From contig NZ_LUUB01000062.1 of assembly GCF_001641635.1 (NCBI RefSeq), positions 42,392 to 106,391 on the forward strand: DNA of 64,000 bases, in the 5' to 3' direction. Positions 50,781 to 58,959 of the stretch are shown here, piece after piece (position 1 is the stretch's first letter; each line of letters starts with the position of its first letter). The DNA is from Bradyrhizobium centrolobii (GTDB lineage Bacteria > Pseudomonadota > Alphaproteobacteria > Rhizobiales > Xanthobacteraceae). Under the pieces are notes generated by a model, which was given only the letters and a program-made list of their open reading frames with translations, was not told where the DNA came from and ran no database searches. The position numbers and the translations under genes are program-made.

Positions 50781-51428
50781 ATGGTACAAAAACCGAAGGG
50801 GCCGAACGCGGCACCCGAACAGCCCAAACGCCGCGGCCGCCCGCGCGCCTACGAGCCCGACGTCGCGCTCGGCAAGGCGCTCGACCTGTTCCGCAGGCAG
50901 GGTTTTGCGGCGACCTCGCTCGACGATCTCAGCGAAGCGACCGGCATGAACCGGCCGAGCCTTTACGGCGCCTTCGGCGACAAGCGCGAGCTCTACATCA
51001 AGAGCTACCAGCGCTACCGCGAGGAGGCGCGCGCATCGATGGTCGCGATCTTTCGCGAGGAGATGCCGCTGCGCCAGCGGCTGGAGCGCATCTTCGCCTC
51101 CGCGCTGAACATTTACCTCTCCGGCGACACCGGCCCGCGCGGCTGCTTCACGGTCGTGACGGCAGCCTCCGAAGCTGTCGGCGATCCCGAGATCCGCGCC
51201 ATGGTGCTCGACGGGCTCACCGAGCTCGACAAGGCCTTTGCCAATTGCTTCCGCCGGGCGAAGGAGAAGGGCGAGTTACCCGAGACCGCCGATCCCGCCG
51301 TGCTGGCGCAGCTCGCCTCGGCCACGGTGCACTCGATCGCCATCCGCTCCCGCGCCCGCGTGCCGCGCAAGGAACTGGAAGCGATCGTCAACGGCGCGAT
51401 CGATGTGATGGTGGGCGGCAAAGGTTAA
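50781..51428 (+). CDS. TetR/AcrR-family repressor, divergent from GST
   Basis: A 215-residue TetR-type regulator. After a basic Arg/Lys-rich head, the HTH appears as FAATSLDDLSEATGMNRPSLYGAFGDKRELY (about residues 47-77, written here only to mark it in part: GMNRPSLYGAF). The C-terminal ligand domain has PRGCFTVVTAAS, seen in the YcdC/AcuR-like group. The 103-base space to the GST gene holds TTTTTGTAC and GTACAAAAA half-sites 45 bases apart, the second covering the first codons. Autoregulation and GST repression are likely. Confidence 0.9.
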   Translation: MVQKPKGPNAAPEQPKRRGRPRAYEPDVALGKALDLFRRQGFAATSLDDLSEATGMNRPSLYGAFGDKRELYIKSYQRYREEARASMVAIFREEMPLRQRLERIFASALNIYLSGDTGPRGCFTVVTAASEAVGDPEIRAMVLDGLTELDKAFANCFRRAKEKGELPETADPAVLAQLASATVHSIAIRSRARVPRKELEAIVNGAIDVMVGGKG

Positions 51429-51431
51429 GCT

Positions 51432-51580
51432 GTCGTCCCGGACAAGCGCAGCGAAGCGGAGCGTAGACACAGGGACCCATAACCACAGGGCGTAGTTTGG
51501 CGGAGGATCGGCGCTCGGTACTGCGACCAACCACGATCGATGGATTCCGCGGTATGGGTCCCGGCCTTCGCCGGGACGAC
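51432..51580. repeat. Intergenic repeat with GTCGTCCCGG / CCGGGACGAC ends
   Basis: The terminal inverted repeats GTCGTCCCGG (51432-51441) and CCGGGACGAC (51571-51580) enclose GGGACCCATA and its inverted counterpart TATGGGTCCC. This is the common Bradyrhizobium REP-style element. It lies between the TetR gene and the convergent hydroxyacid reductase gene. Confidence 0.8.
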
Positions 51581-51624
51581 GCTGAGTAGGCGGCGCGGTC
51601 GTGCCTCTTTCAGGCAGCAAATCG

Positions 51625-52590
51625 CTAATACCCCCGCGCCCGATCGACCACGTTCTCCAGCGCGGCGCCGGCCTCGAACCGTGCGATCTGCTCCGCGACA
51701 TAGGCCGAGATCGCTTCCGCATCGGTGTCGGCCGCGTTGTGCGGCGTCAGCACCACCTTCGGATGGGTCCAGAAGCGGCAGTCCTGCGGCAGCGGCTCCT
51801 GCACGAACACGTCGAGTGAGGCGGCACCGAGCGTGCCGTCGTCGAGGCAGGCCAGAATATCGGCTTCGTTCTGCAAGCCGCCGCGGCCGGCGTTGATCAG
51901 GACAGGCGCGCCAAGCGGGCCCTTGCGGTTGAGTTTTGCAAAGACGTCGCGGTTGAGGATGCCGTGGGTCTCCTGTGTCAGCGGCAGGAGGCAGACGAGG
52001 ATGTCGGTCGCGCGCAGGAACGCGTCGATCTGCGCGGCGCCGTGAAAACACTCGACGCCTTCGACAGAACGTGGGCTGCGGCTCCAGCCGGTGACACGGA
52101 AGCCGAGCCGCCGCAACACCGCGGCCGCGTCCGCACCCAGCGTGCCCAATCCCATGACACCGACCGTGACAGCGCTCGCCGGCCACTGGTATTTCGGCTC
52201 CCAGCGCTTCTCGCGCTGCGACTGTCGCAAGTAGAGCTCCTGGCGATGGTGCATCAGCACGTGCAACACGACATATTCGGTCATGCGGCCCGTCAGATCC
52301 GGCACGGCGACGCGGACCACCGGCACGTCGGGCAGGCTGCGGTCGGCCATCAGGGCGTCGACGCCCGCGCCCAGATTGAAGATCGCACGCAGGTTCGAGA
52401 ACGCGGCGAGTTCGCCCGGCGCCGGCTTCCACACCGCGGCATAGTGCACCTCGGCCGGATCGAGCCCGGCGTCGGGCAGCAGCACCACGCGGCGGCCGCC
52501 GCAGACCGCCTCGAACCGGGTCTTCCAGCGCGCCGGAAGCCAGTTCTGCTGCGTGCTGTTGATCAGGACGGCCAGTGTGCCTTTGGTCAT
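51625..52590 (-). CDS. ghrA: Glyoxylate/hydroxypyruvate reductase A-type D-2-hydroxyacid dehydrogenase
   Basis: A 321-residue NAD(P)H-dependent 2-ketoacid reductase. It has NLGAGVDAL, the Rossmann motif VGVMGLGTLG, basic residues in WSRSPRS that suggest NADPH, the catalytic Arg in NAGRGGLQ, Glu in DVFVQEPLP and His in LTPHNAA. The GhrA branch (lacking the long N-terminal domain of SerA) fits the length. It reduces glyoxylate or hydroxypyruvate in the cytosol. The ATG at 52590 begins MTKGTLAVLIN. The upstream open frame overlaps the promoter of the divergent YCII gene. Confidence 0.9.
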   Translation of the reverse strand: MTKGTLAVLINSTQQNWLPARWKTRFEAVCGGRRVVLLPDAGLDPAEVHYAAVWKPAPGELAAFSNLRAIFNLGAGVDALMADRSLPDVPVVRVAVPDLTGRMTEYVVLHVLMHHRQELYLRQSQREKRWEPKYQWPASAVTVGVMGLGTLGADAAAVLRRLGFRVTGWSRSPRSVEGVECFHGAAQIDAFLRATDILVCLLPLTQETHGILNRDVFAKLNRKGPLGAPVLINAGRGGLQNEADILACLDDGTLGAASLDVFVQEPLPQDCRFWTHPKVVLTPHNAADTDAEAISAYVAEQIARFEAGAALENVVDRARGY

Positions 52591-52731
52591 TCCAGGTGCC
52601 TCATCGGGTTCCGCTTTTGAAGGCCCTCCTTGGCACGATCTGCCGGATTTTTCTCGCAAATTATTTCCGCACCGCTGTCGGGGCAGGGCATAGTGGTTCG
52701 TCTTCAAAACAAGACGAGGAAAGTGTCGCCC

Positions 52732-53100
52732 ATGCTCTATGCAATCCTTTGCTATCACGATGAGGATTTCGTCGGCTCCTGGAGCAAGGACCAGGACGAG
52801 GCTGTGATGAAAAAGCTCGCGGTGGTGCAGGAGAAGCTCACCAAACAGGGCCGGCTCGGGCCGGTGGCGCGGCTGTTGCCGACAACCGCGGCTGCGACCT
52901 TGCGGAAGGAAGATCCGCCGCTGGTGCTCGACGGCCCCTATGCCGAAACCAAGGAGCAGCTGCTCGGCTTCTACATCGTCGACTGCAAGAATCTCGACGA
53001 CGCGCTCGACGTCGCGCGCGAGCTTGGCGCGGCCAATCCCGGCGGCGCCTATGAGGTGCGTCCCGTCGGCGTGTTCAGGCCCGGAGGGAATTTGACGTGA
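52732..53100 (+). CDS. YCII/DGPF-domain protein coupled to ECF sigma factor
   Basis: A 122-residue YCII-related (DGPF) protein with the diagnostic VLDGPYAETKEQLLGFYIVD block and EVRPVGVF near the end. These small dimeric ferredoxin-like-fold proteins are of unknown activity but are regularly encoded beside ECF42-type sigma factors and are among their targets. Its stop overlaps the sigma-factor start (GTGA), so the two are translated together. AAGACGAGGAAAG precedes the ATG. Confidence 0.9.
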   Translation: MLYAILCYHDEDFVGSWSKDQDEAVMKKLAVVQEKLTKQGRLGPVARLLPTTAAATLRKEDPPLVLDGPYAETKEQLLGFYIVDCKNLDDALDVARELGAANPGGAYEVRPVGVFRPGGNLT

Positions 53101-54386
53101 GCGAGACCGATGCCGCCTGGATCGAGACCGCGCTGACCTCGGCGCGGCCGCAGGCGGTGGGCGCGCTGCTCCGCTATTTCCGCGATCTCGACACGGCCGA
53201 GGAGGCCTTCCAGAACGCCTGCCTGCGCGCGCTGAAGACCTGGCCGCAGAATGGGCCGCCGCGCGATCCCGCCGCCTGGCTGATCATGGTCGGCCGCAAC
53301 GTCGCCATCGACGAGGTCCGCCGCGCCCGCAAGCAGGAGCCGCTGCCCGAGGACGACCAGGCGATCTCGGATCTCGACGACGCCGAGGGCGAGCTTGCCG
53401 AACGGCTCGACGGCTCGCACTACCGCGACGACATCCTGCGGCTGATGTTCATCTGCTGCCATCCGCAGCTGCCGGCAACGCAGCAGATCGCGCTCGCTTT
53501 GCGCATCGTCTCCGGCCTCACCGTGAAGCAGATCGCGCGCGCCTTCCTGGTCTCGGAAGCGGCGATGGAGCAGCGCATCACGCGCGCCAAGGCCAAGATC
53601 GCGGAGGCAGGCGTGGCGTTCGAGGCGCCCGGCGCGGTCGAGCGCTCGGAACGGCTCGCCGGCGTCGCGGCGATGATCTATCTCGTCTTCAACGAGGGCT
53701 ATTCGGCGAGCGGTGATACCGCCGAGATCAGAAAGCCGCTGTGCGAGGAGGCGATCCGGCTGGCGCGGCTGTTGCTCCGGCTGTTCCAGAGCGAGCCGGA
53801 GATCATGGGGCTCACGGCACTCATCTTGTTGCAGCATGCGCGCAGCGCCGCGCGCTTTGCCGAAGACGGCTCGCTGATCCTGCTCGAGGACCAGAACCGC
53901 TCGCTGTGGAACGGCACCATGATCGCCGAGGGACTGGCGCTGATCGACAAGGCGATGCGCCACCGCCGCAGCGGCCCTTACCAGATTCAGGCCGCGATCG
54001 CGGCGCTGCATGCGCGGGCGGCGACGCCGGAGGAGACCGACTGGACGCAGATCGACCTGCTTTATGGCGCGCTCGAGCTGATGCAGCCTTCGCCGGTGGT
54101 GACGCTCAACCGCGCGGTCGCCGTCTCCAAGGTGCGCGGAGCGCAAGCCGCGCTCGACATGATCGAGCCGCTGGCGCCGAAGCTCGCCAACTATTTCCAC
54201 TTTTACGGCGTGCGTGGTGCCTTCCTGATGCAGCTCGGCCGCAACGACGAGGCCCGCGTCGCCTTCGACCGCGCCATTGCGCTCGCCAACACCTCGGCGG
54301 AAGCCGCCCACATCCGCATGCATCTCGATCGCCTGATCCGGGACAGCCAGCCGAAAGGGGCAAGAGGGGGCGCGAAGGCGAAGTAG
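53097..54386 (+). CDS. ECF42-type RNA polymerase sigma factor with C-terminal TPR-like domain
   Basis: A 429-residue extracytoplasmic-function sigma factor, more than twice the usual ECF length. Region 2 holds AEEAFQNACLRAL and AWLIMVGRNVAIDEVRR. Region 4 holds LALRIVSGLTVKQIARAFLVSEAAMEQR. The remainder is a helical DUF6596/TPR-like domain starting NEGYSASGDTAEIRKPLCEEA. This is the ECF42 layout, in which the C-terminal extension replaces an anti-sigma factor and DGPF genes are targets. The GTG start overlaps the YCII gene. No anti-sigma gene is present. Confidence 0.93.
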   Translation: MSETDAAWIETALTSARPQAVGALLRYFRDLDTAEEAFQNACLRALKTWPQNGPPRDPAAWLIMVGRNVAIDEVRRARKQEPLPEDDQAISDLDDAEGELAERLDGSHYRDDILRLMFICCHPQLPATQQIALALRIVSGLTVKQIARAFLVSEAAMEQRITRAKAKIAEAGVAFEAPGAVERSERLAGVAAMIYLVFNEGYSASGDTAEIRKPLCEEAIRLARLLLRLFQSEPEIMGLTALILLQHARSAARFAEDGSLILLEDQNRSLWNGTMIAEGLALIDKAMRHRRSGPYQIQAAIAALHARAATPEETDWTQIDLLYGALELMQPSPVVTLNRAVAVSKVRGAQAALDMIEPLAPKLANYFHFYGVRGAFLMQLGRNDEARVAFDRAIALANTSAEAAHIRMHLDRLIRDSQPKGARGGAKAK

Positions 54387-54403
54387 GGCGGCTCTCTCCA
54401 GTT

Positions 54404-54521
54404 CGTCACGGCCGGGCTTGTCCCGGCCATGCACGTTTGTCTTGCTCTCCAAGTACGTGGATGCCAGGGACATAGGCGAGCGGAAGCAACGCCGTCCTTC
54501 GGACGGCTATGCCCGGGCATG
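54404..54521. repeat. Intergenic palindromic repeat, same family as 61992-62113
   Basis: It begins CGTCACGGCCGGGCTTGTCCCGGCCATG and ends with GCCGTCCTTCGGACGGCTATGCCCGGGCATG (given here only as family marks: CTTGTCCCGG and CCGTCCTTCGGACGG). The copy near 62 kb has the same blocks in the same order. It lies between the ECF gene and the SRPBCC gene. Confidence 0.8.
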
Positions 54522-54611
54522 GGGGCGGGCAGCCCGTCGAAAAATTTCTGTTCCACCTGTCGGCTTCAGCCTCTCCCCTTCGTCCTAAGCCCATACCCAA
54601 GGGAACCATTC

Positions 54612-55148
54612 ATGCTGAAAGCCATTGCCATTTTCGTCGTCGTGATCGCGGTCGGCATCGCTGCCGTCCTCGTCCTTGCCCTCACCAAGCCCGACACGTT
54701 CCGTGTCGAGCGGAGGCTCGCCGTGAAGGCGCCGGCCGAGGCCATCTATCCGCTGGTCGCCGATTTTCACCGCTGGACCGGTTGGTCGCCCTATGAAGGC
54801 CGCGATCCCGCGATGAAGCGCACGTTCGGCGGCGCAGAGCAGGGCAAGGGCGCGACCTATGCCTGGGACGGCAACAACAATGTCGGCGCCGGCCATATGG
54901 AGATCCTCGAGGCCAACGCGCCGTCAAAACTCCGCATCAAGCTCGATTTCGAGCGGCCGTTCGAAGGTCACGACACCGCGGAGTTCACCTTTGTGCCGCA
55001 AGGTGATGCAACACTGGTCACATGGACGATGTACGGTCCGGCCCCGTTCCTGTCCAAGCTGATGCAGGTCTTCATCAACATGGACAGCATGATCGGCAAG
55101 GATTTCGAGGCCGGGCTCGCCAGCCTGAAGAAGCTCACCGAGAAGTAA
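54612..55148 (+). CDS. Membrane-anchored SRPBCC (START/polyketide cyclase-like) protein
   Basis: A 178-residue protein with one N-terminal transmembrane helix (LKAIAIFVVVIAVGIAAVLVLAL without charge, about residues 2-25) and a Bet v1/SRPBCC fold: VERRLAVKAPAEAIYPLVADFHRWTGW, YEGRDPAMKRTFGG and TLVTWTMYGPAPFL (all shortened marks). Such proteins bind hydrophobic ligands or lipids. It sits between the ECF42 sigma gene and a VOC-type gene on the same strand, the usual company of ECF42 regulons, so sigma control is plausible. Confidence 0.82.
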   Translation: MLKAIAIFVVVIAVGIAAVLVLALTKPDTFRVERRLAVKAPAEAIYPLVADFHRWTGWSPYEGRDPAMKRTFGGAEQGKGATYAWDGNNNVGAGHMEILEANAPSKLRIKLDFERPFEGHDTAEFTFVPQGDATLVTWTMYGPAPFLSKLMQVFINMDSMIGKDFEAGLASLKKLTEK

Positions 55149-55173
55149 CGCCTCACTGCCAAGGAGAGAAACG

Positions 55174-55587
55174 ATGCTCAATCCCTATCTGTTCTATCAG
55201 GACACCTGCGAAGCGGCATTCAACTTTTACGTCAAGGCGCTCGGCGGAAAGATCGAGGCGATGCTACGCGCCTCCGAGGCGCCCGCGGACATGCCCGCCG
55301 CGCCCGGCCGCGAGAAGACCATCATGCACGCGCGGATGTCGCTGCCCGACGGCAGCGTGTTGATGGCCTCCGACGCGCCGCCCGAGCATGTCCAGAAGCC
55401 GCAAGGGTTCTCGATCTCGCTCACGCTCGCCGATCCGGCGGAGGCCGAACGCAAGTTCAACGCGCTCGCCGACGGCGGCACCGTCACCATGCCCTTCAGC
55501 AAGACGTTCTGGGCCAAGGGCTTCGGCATGTGTGTCGATCGTTTCGGCATCCCCTGGATGGTGAACTGCCCGGCTGAAGGGATGTAA
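55174..55587 (+). CDS. VOC-family (PhnB/glyoxalase-like) protein
   Basis: A 137-residue vicinal-oxygen-chelate-fold protein of the PhnB/3-demethylubiquinone-like branch. It has LFYQDTCEAAFNFYVKALGG, IMHARMSLPDGSVLMASDAP, and the C-terminal FWAKGFGMCVDRFGIPWMVN. The activity is unknown. A ribosome site AAGGAGAGAAACG precedes the ATG. It is 25 bases after the SRPBCC gene and probably co-transcribed. Confidence 0.88.
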   Translation: MLNPYLFYQDTCEAAFNFYVKALGGKIEAMLRASEAPADMPAAPGREKTIMHARMSLPDGSVLMASDAPPEHVQKPQGFSISLTLADPAEAERKFNALADGGTVTMPFSKTFWAKGFGMCVDRFGIPWMVNCPAEGM

Positions 55588-55697
55588 GCGCAAATTTGAT
55601 CGCACGGATGATGTGCTGACACAAACAATGCCCTTTCCCGCCGTCTGCGGGGGAGGGCGCAAGCTACATCACCGCGGATTAGTCGCGGTGCGCCGCT

Positions 55698-56051
55698 TCA
55701 GCGGATCGATCCGGTGACATCCTCGCGCGGCGCCGGCGGAGCACAGCGACGGCAGATCATGAGCTTCGACTCGAGCTGCCTGTCGTTCTCGGCCTCGATT
55801 TCATCGTGGACCGCCCACCACGCGTCCGAATAAGGGCGCAGCGTCGCCAGCACCCTTTCACGTTCCAGATTCGAATTGGCGTCGCTCTCCGCCGGTGCAT
55901 GCTTCACAACGCGATGCTTTGTGACAGCGGTTCGGTTCGGGTCCCGGCCGAGACCGTCCCACGCGATCGGGCGCCGCTCCGCCGCCGGCGCGGTTGCGCA
56001 TCCGGTGAGCGCTGCGCAAAAACTAAGCAAGATGAAGATGTATCGAGTCAT
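55698..56051 (-). CDS. Small lipoprotein of unknown function
   Basis: A 117-residue protein with a lipoprotein signal MTRYIFILLSFCAALTGCATA, where LTGC is the lipobox, placing it in an envelope membrane. The mature part is charged and helical (LERERVLATLRPYSDAWWAVHDEIE) and ends with a C-R-R-C pair and TGSIR. The second ATG of the frame (56051) is chosen because it places the signal at the N-terminus. No family is recognised. It is isolated on the minus strand. Confidence 0.65.
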   Translation of the reverse strand: MTRYIFILLSFCAALTGCATAPAAERRPIAWDGLGRDPNRTAVTKHRVVKHAPAESDANSNLERERVLATLRPYSDAWWAVHDEIEAENDRQLESKLMICRRCAPPAPREDVTGSIR

Positions 56052-56339
56052 GCCGGACCTGCCGTGCAGTACGCACCACGCAAACATCCGCGTGGAAACC
56101 TTTGCACCGCGACTGTGAAATCGGACTTAAGGGAAACGACGTCGCCGGCATTGCCGAATATGGACTCTTGCTCTTGCCTCATTCTGCGAGAGCACGCGCG
56201 AACTTCACGGAATGAAGCGGACCGCATCGCACAACAATTGGCGCAATATTAGGCTGTGAACTTCGGGTCAGAATCGGGTAGCCTTGTCTTATAAGATTTA
56301 AAAAACCAGGGTGGACGTCACTTGGAAGGGGAGCGACCG
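56052..56339. other. AT-richer intergenic region
   Basis: About 290 bases with lower GC than the surroundings, including ATAAGATTTAAAAAACC (56290-56306). No gene is supported. It precedes a well-formed ribosome site at the small protein gene starting at 56340 and probably holds its promoter. Confidence 0.35.
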
Positions 56340-56432
56340 ATGGCGGCGGCGCTACAAATCAACTTTGCTCTGTGGGGGATGCTCATCTGCGCCAGCGTGA
56401 AGCTCGCTCCGATGATTCAAATTCTCTTCTAG
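56340..56432 (+). CDS. 30-residue hydrophobic small protein (candidate)
   Basis: ATG at 56340 with GGAAGGGGAG eight bases upstream, coding for 30 residues: MAAALQINFALWGM followed by LICASVKLAPMIQILF. It is hydrophobic enough for one membrane helix. Its stop codon overlaps that of the convergent 59-residue membrane protein by four bases. The strong ribosome site is the main support, and conservation would be needed to confirm it. Confidence 0.4.
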   Translation: MAAALQINFALWGMLICASVKLAPMIQILF

Positions 56433-56608
56433 GAGAACAGCCAGTTGACGGTGGCCATGGCTCCCTCTGCGAGCACGTAGAGCCAGCCAACGGTAGCGAC
56501 TGCGCTCGTGATCAGGAACGCAGCGGTGACAGCCAGCTCGTTCCATTTTCGTAAGAGTGATGACTGAGCTTGCGTATCAGGATGTCCGTCGGTGCTGATA
56601 CTGCTCAT
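56429..56608 (-). CDS. Small single-helix membrane protein
   Basis: A 59-residue protein: a polar N-terminus (MSSISTDGHPDTQAQSSLL), then LAVTAAFLITSAVATVGWL as a membrane helix and a short hydrophobic tail ending in NWLFS. AGAGGTATTT precedes the ATG at 56608. An ATG six codons upstream is an alternative. Similar short proteins of unknown role are common in Bradyrhizobium. It is convergent with, and overlaps, the 30-residue frame at 56340-56432. Confidence 0.55.
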   Translation of the reverse strand: MSSISTDGHPDTQAQSSLLRKWNELAVTAAFLITSAVATVGWLYVLAEGAMATVNWLFS

Positions 56609-56753
56609 AAATACCTCTGCAGACATCCGTGTCGTGTGCTCTTAGGTATGCCAAGCCAACTTGGCGTTAGTGTGACGCGGTTCACAGTTGTGACGTACTC
56701 TGCTGGTTCCGACGACGATCGCAGTCTGCGTCCGATGGAGCGATCGCGAAACG

Positions 56754-57191
56754 CTATCGACAGCGTGGATAGATCGCGGCGAGTTCGCGCCCCTTCAACA
56801 GCAACAGCTGCGAGCTCAGGCCGCCGTGGCGGCTGATCCAGTCGCGTACCCGGCCGGGATAGGCTTGCAGCACGGCCTCGGACGCTTCCGGCTCGGCATA
56901 GAAGTGCCCGCGCCGGTCCACCGAACGTGCGGCATGAAAACCGAGCACCGCGCGCCGCGTGACGCAGATGCGCTCGACCGGCACGATGCTCAGCACCAGC
57001 GTGCAGGCGGACAGGCAGGGTCCATCGATCACCACGCGCTCGCCGCTCTCGCGTACCTTCTCGAACAGATCGAGGAACGGTCCGACCTGTCCGCCGGGAC
57101 TCTGGATGATGCGGACTTCGGCCGAGGCAGGCGCGGCGGCGAGCAATGCTGCTGAGAGCATCATAGTCCTGACAAAGGCAGTGCGTTGCAT
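56754..57191 (-). CDS. Secreted ClpP/SppA-fold-like protein (COG3904 type)
   Basis: A 145-residue protein with signal peptide MQRTAFVRTMMLSAALLAAAPASA (cut before EV). The mature part reads VRIIQSPGGQVGPFLDLFE, VIDGPCLSACTLVLS and LGFHAA, the pattern of small periplasmic ClpP/crotonase-fold proteins, with the putative nucleophile Ser in L-S-A-C and His in G-F-H. Proteolytic activity is not proven for these. The function is unknown. It is monocistronic on the minus strand between repeat DNA and the small membrane protein. Confidence 0.72.
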   Translation of the reverse strand: MQRTAFVRTMMLSAALLAAAPASAEVRIIQSPGGQVGPFLDLFEKVRESGERVVIDGPCLSACTLVLSIVPVERICVTRRAVLGFHAARSVDRRGHFYAEPEASEAVLQAYPGRVRDWISRHGGLSSQLLLLKGRELAAIYPRCR

Positions 57192-57218
57192 AGCACTCTC
57201 CGCACGTTCGACATCGGA

Positions 57219-57299
57219 GGGTGGGTTAGCGAAGCGTAACCCACCACTTTTGCAGCCGAGGCGACAGACGAGGTGGGTTACGCGACGCTAACCCACCCT
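57219..57299. repeat. Intergenic inverted repeat with GGGTGGGTTAGCG ends
   Basis: GGGTGGGTTAGCG (57219 onward) and CGCTAACCCACCC (57286-57298) form the outer arms. Inner GCGTAACCCACC and GGTGGGTTACGC pair as well, so the element can fold into a long hairpin or two small ones. It is a typical Bradyrhizobium REP element between two minus-strand genes. Confidence 0.8.
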
Positions 57300-57307
57300 A
57301 CAGAGCC

Positions 57308-58095
57308 CTACCCGTTGCGGCGCTCCCCGCGCAGCGTCGGCAGACCGATGCCCGCTGCATCGAAGCCGCCATCGACGGCCAAAATTTGACCGGTGATGTA
57401 GCTTGCGCGGTCCGAGCACAGGAAGAAGATCGCCTCCGCGAGTTCCTCCTCCAGACCGTAGCGGTTGAGCGGAATGGCGTCGTGATAGTCGGCGCGGATC
57501 TCCGCCGTGTGCACCTTCTTGGCCATCGCGGTGTCGACTGGTCCCGGCGCAACGGCATTGACGCGGATGTTGAGCGAGGCGAGCTCGACCGCGAGCTGTT
57601 TCGTCAGATGCGCCAGCCCCGCCTTGCTGGTGCCGTAGGCGGAGCGCAACGTCGAAGCGCGCACCGCCGAGATCGAGGTGAGTTGACGATGGCGCCGCCA
57701 CTCGCCTCGCGCATCAGGGGCACCGCCGCCTTGGTGCAGAGGAACGGGCCGGTGAGATTGACCTCGAGCACGCGGCTCCAGTCGACGTCCGACGTCTCCA
57801 TCAGCGGCGCGAAAACGGCAATCCCGGCATTGTTGACGAGCGCATCGAGCCGGCCGAACTGCCGCTCGATCGTCTTCATCGCGGCGCCGACCGCGGTTGC
57901 GTCGGAGACATCGCAGGTCAGCGCCAGCGTCGCCTCGCCCTGGCCGATCTCGGCGAGCGCGCGGCCGAGCAGTTCGCCCTCGATGTCGAGCAGCGCCACG
58001 CGCCAGCCTTCGGCGAGGAATTTCCTGGCGGCCGCAAGCCCGATGCCACGTGCGGCTCCGGTGACGAGGGCGACTTTTTGCGGGGCCTGCGGCAT
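57308..58095 (-). pseudogene. Short-chain dehydrogenase split by a one-base frameshift
   Basis: Together the two frames give a complete SDR of about 262 residues. The first frame carries VTGAARGIGLAAA, LVNNAGIAVF and SGGAIVN. The second carries SAYGTSKAGLAHL (the Tyr-x3-Lys), VNAVAPGPVDT and YITGQILAVDGGFD. The break is near 57678-57682, where the coding strand reads AACTCACC and one base is lacking compared with the expected AACCTCACC-type codons. All catalytic residues survive on either side, so the event is recent or a sequencing error. As read, the protein would stop soon after the break without the catalytic Tyr/Lys. Confidence 0.85.
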
Positions 58096-58469
58096 CTGCT
58101 AATCTGTCCTATCTATCGTTCGAAAGGTTGGTTGCGCGCGAGCGCTTGGCTCCTTTTACTGCGGTTTCATCCCGCCAAGAAAGGTCTCAAAGCATGGCCG
58201 TCGCGCAGCGCCGATGGAGGAGGGGCTGCCGGAGGGGCGCGGGAGAGCCGACGTGGTGGTGGAGCGGTAGAGCAGGAACGATTCAAACTTTGTCACCTCA
58301 CCCTGAGGCGCGAGCCTTGCCGCGCAAGTTCGCCGCTGGGCCAGCCTCGAAGGGCGACGGCGAGTGCGACAAAAATACCTTCATCGGTGCGCATGGAACT
58401 GCGCACGACGCATGTCGGCACGTCCGCGCCTGATTCGTCTTGTAATGGAATCCAGGGAAGGGTGCGACG
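58096..58469. other. Intergenic region with a REP-like element
   Basis: About 370 bases without a supported gene. Positions 58298-58360 contain TCACCCTGAGGCGCGAGCC and GCCTCGAAGGGCGACGG, which resemble the arms of a widespread rhizobial repeat ending in CACCCTGAGG and CCTCGAAGG. The rest presumably holds the promoters of the SDR and of the NTF2-like gene. Confidence 0.45.
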
Positions 58470-58835
58470 ATGCCGGCCGATCGCGAGAGCCTGATCAAGA
58501 ATCTCTTTGCTGCCTATCTCGCCAATGACCGGCAACAGGTCAGTGATGCCCTGGCCGACGACTTCCGCTTCACCAGCCCCTTCGACGACGATCTCGACAA
58601 GGCGACCTATTTTGAACGCTGCTGGCGCGATACCGCCTGGATCGCTCGCCACGACATCGAGCGCATCTTCGTCGCCGGCGACGAGGCCGTCGTGATCTAT
58701 CGCTGCCTGGCAACAGATGGCAGGAGTTTTCGCAATACCGAGTTCTTCACCTTCGCCGATGACAAGGTCCGCCGCATCGAGGTTTATTTCGGCGCGGCCT
58801 GGCAGGATGGCCGATTCCTCCCGCAGCCGCGCTGA
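58470..58835 (+). CDS. NTF2/SnoaL-like protein
   Basis: A 121-residue single-domain NTF2-fold protein: LIKNLFAAYLANDRQQVSDAL, DDFRFTSPFDDDLDKATYF, and RRIEVYFGAAW as the closing strand. It is of the ketosteroid-isomerase-like type, with activity unknown. It sits just before the broken YCII gene on the same strand. SnoaL-like proteins are regular members of ECF41/ECF42-type regulons, so it may belong to the sigma network of 53097-54386. Confidence 0.8.
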   Translation: MPADRESLIKNLFAAYLANDRQQVSDALADDFRFTSPFDDDLDKATYFERCWRDTAWIARHDIERIFVAGDEAVVIYRCLATDGRSFRNTEFFTFADDKVRRIEVYFGAAWQDGRFLPQPR

Positions 58836-58959
58836 CGTCCGCTGCCATGACCTCCGAAAATAATTTTCGCCCCCTGTCGGATCGGTAAAACGGCGTTCGT
58901 CTTACAGGGGAGCGCGGGTCAAGCGGGCCCGTCCCAGGAATGTTACTGGAGCAAGGTCG

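Noticed and set aside
50730..50792. TTTTTGTAC and GTACAAAAA between GST and TetR as one operator
   Set aside because: The nine-base arms match, but their 45-base gap is too wide for one TetR dimer. Each could be a half-site, so it is noted in the gene entry only.
53049..54473. A 474-codon minus-strand frame opposite the sigma factor
   Set aside because: Shadow of the ECF gene, whose regions 2 and 4 are clear on the plus strand.
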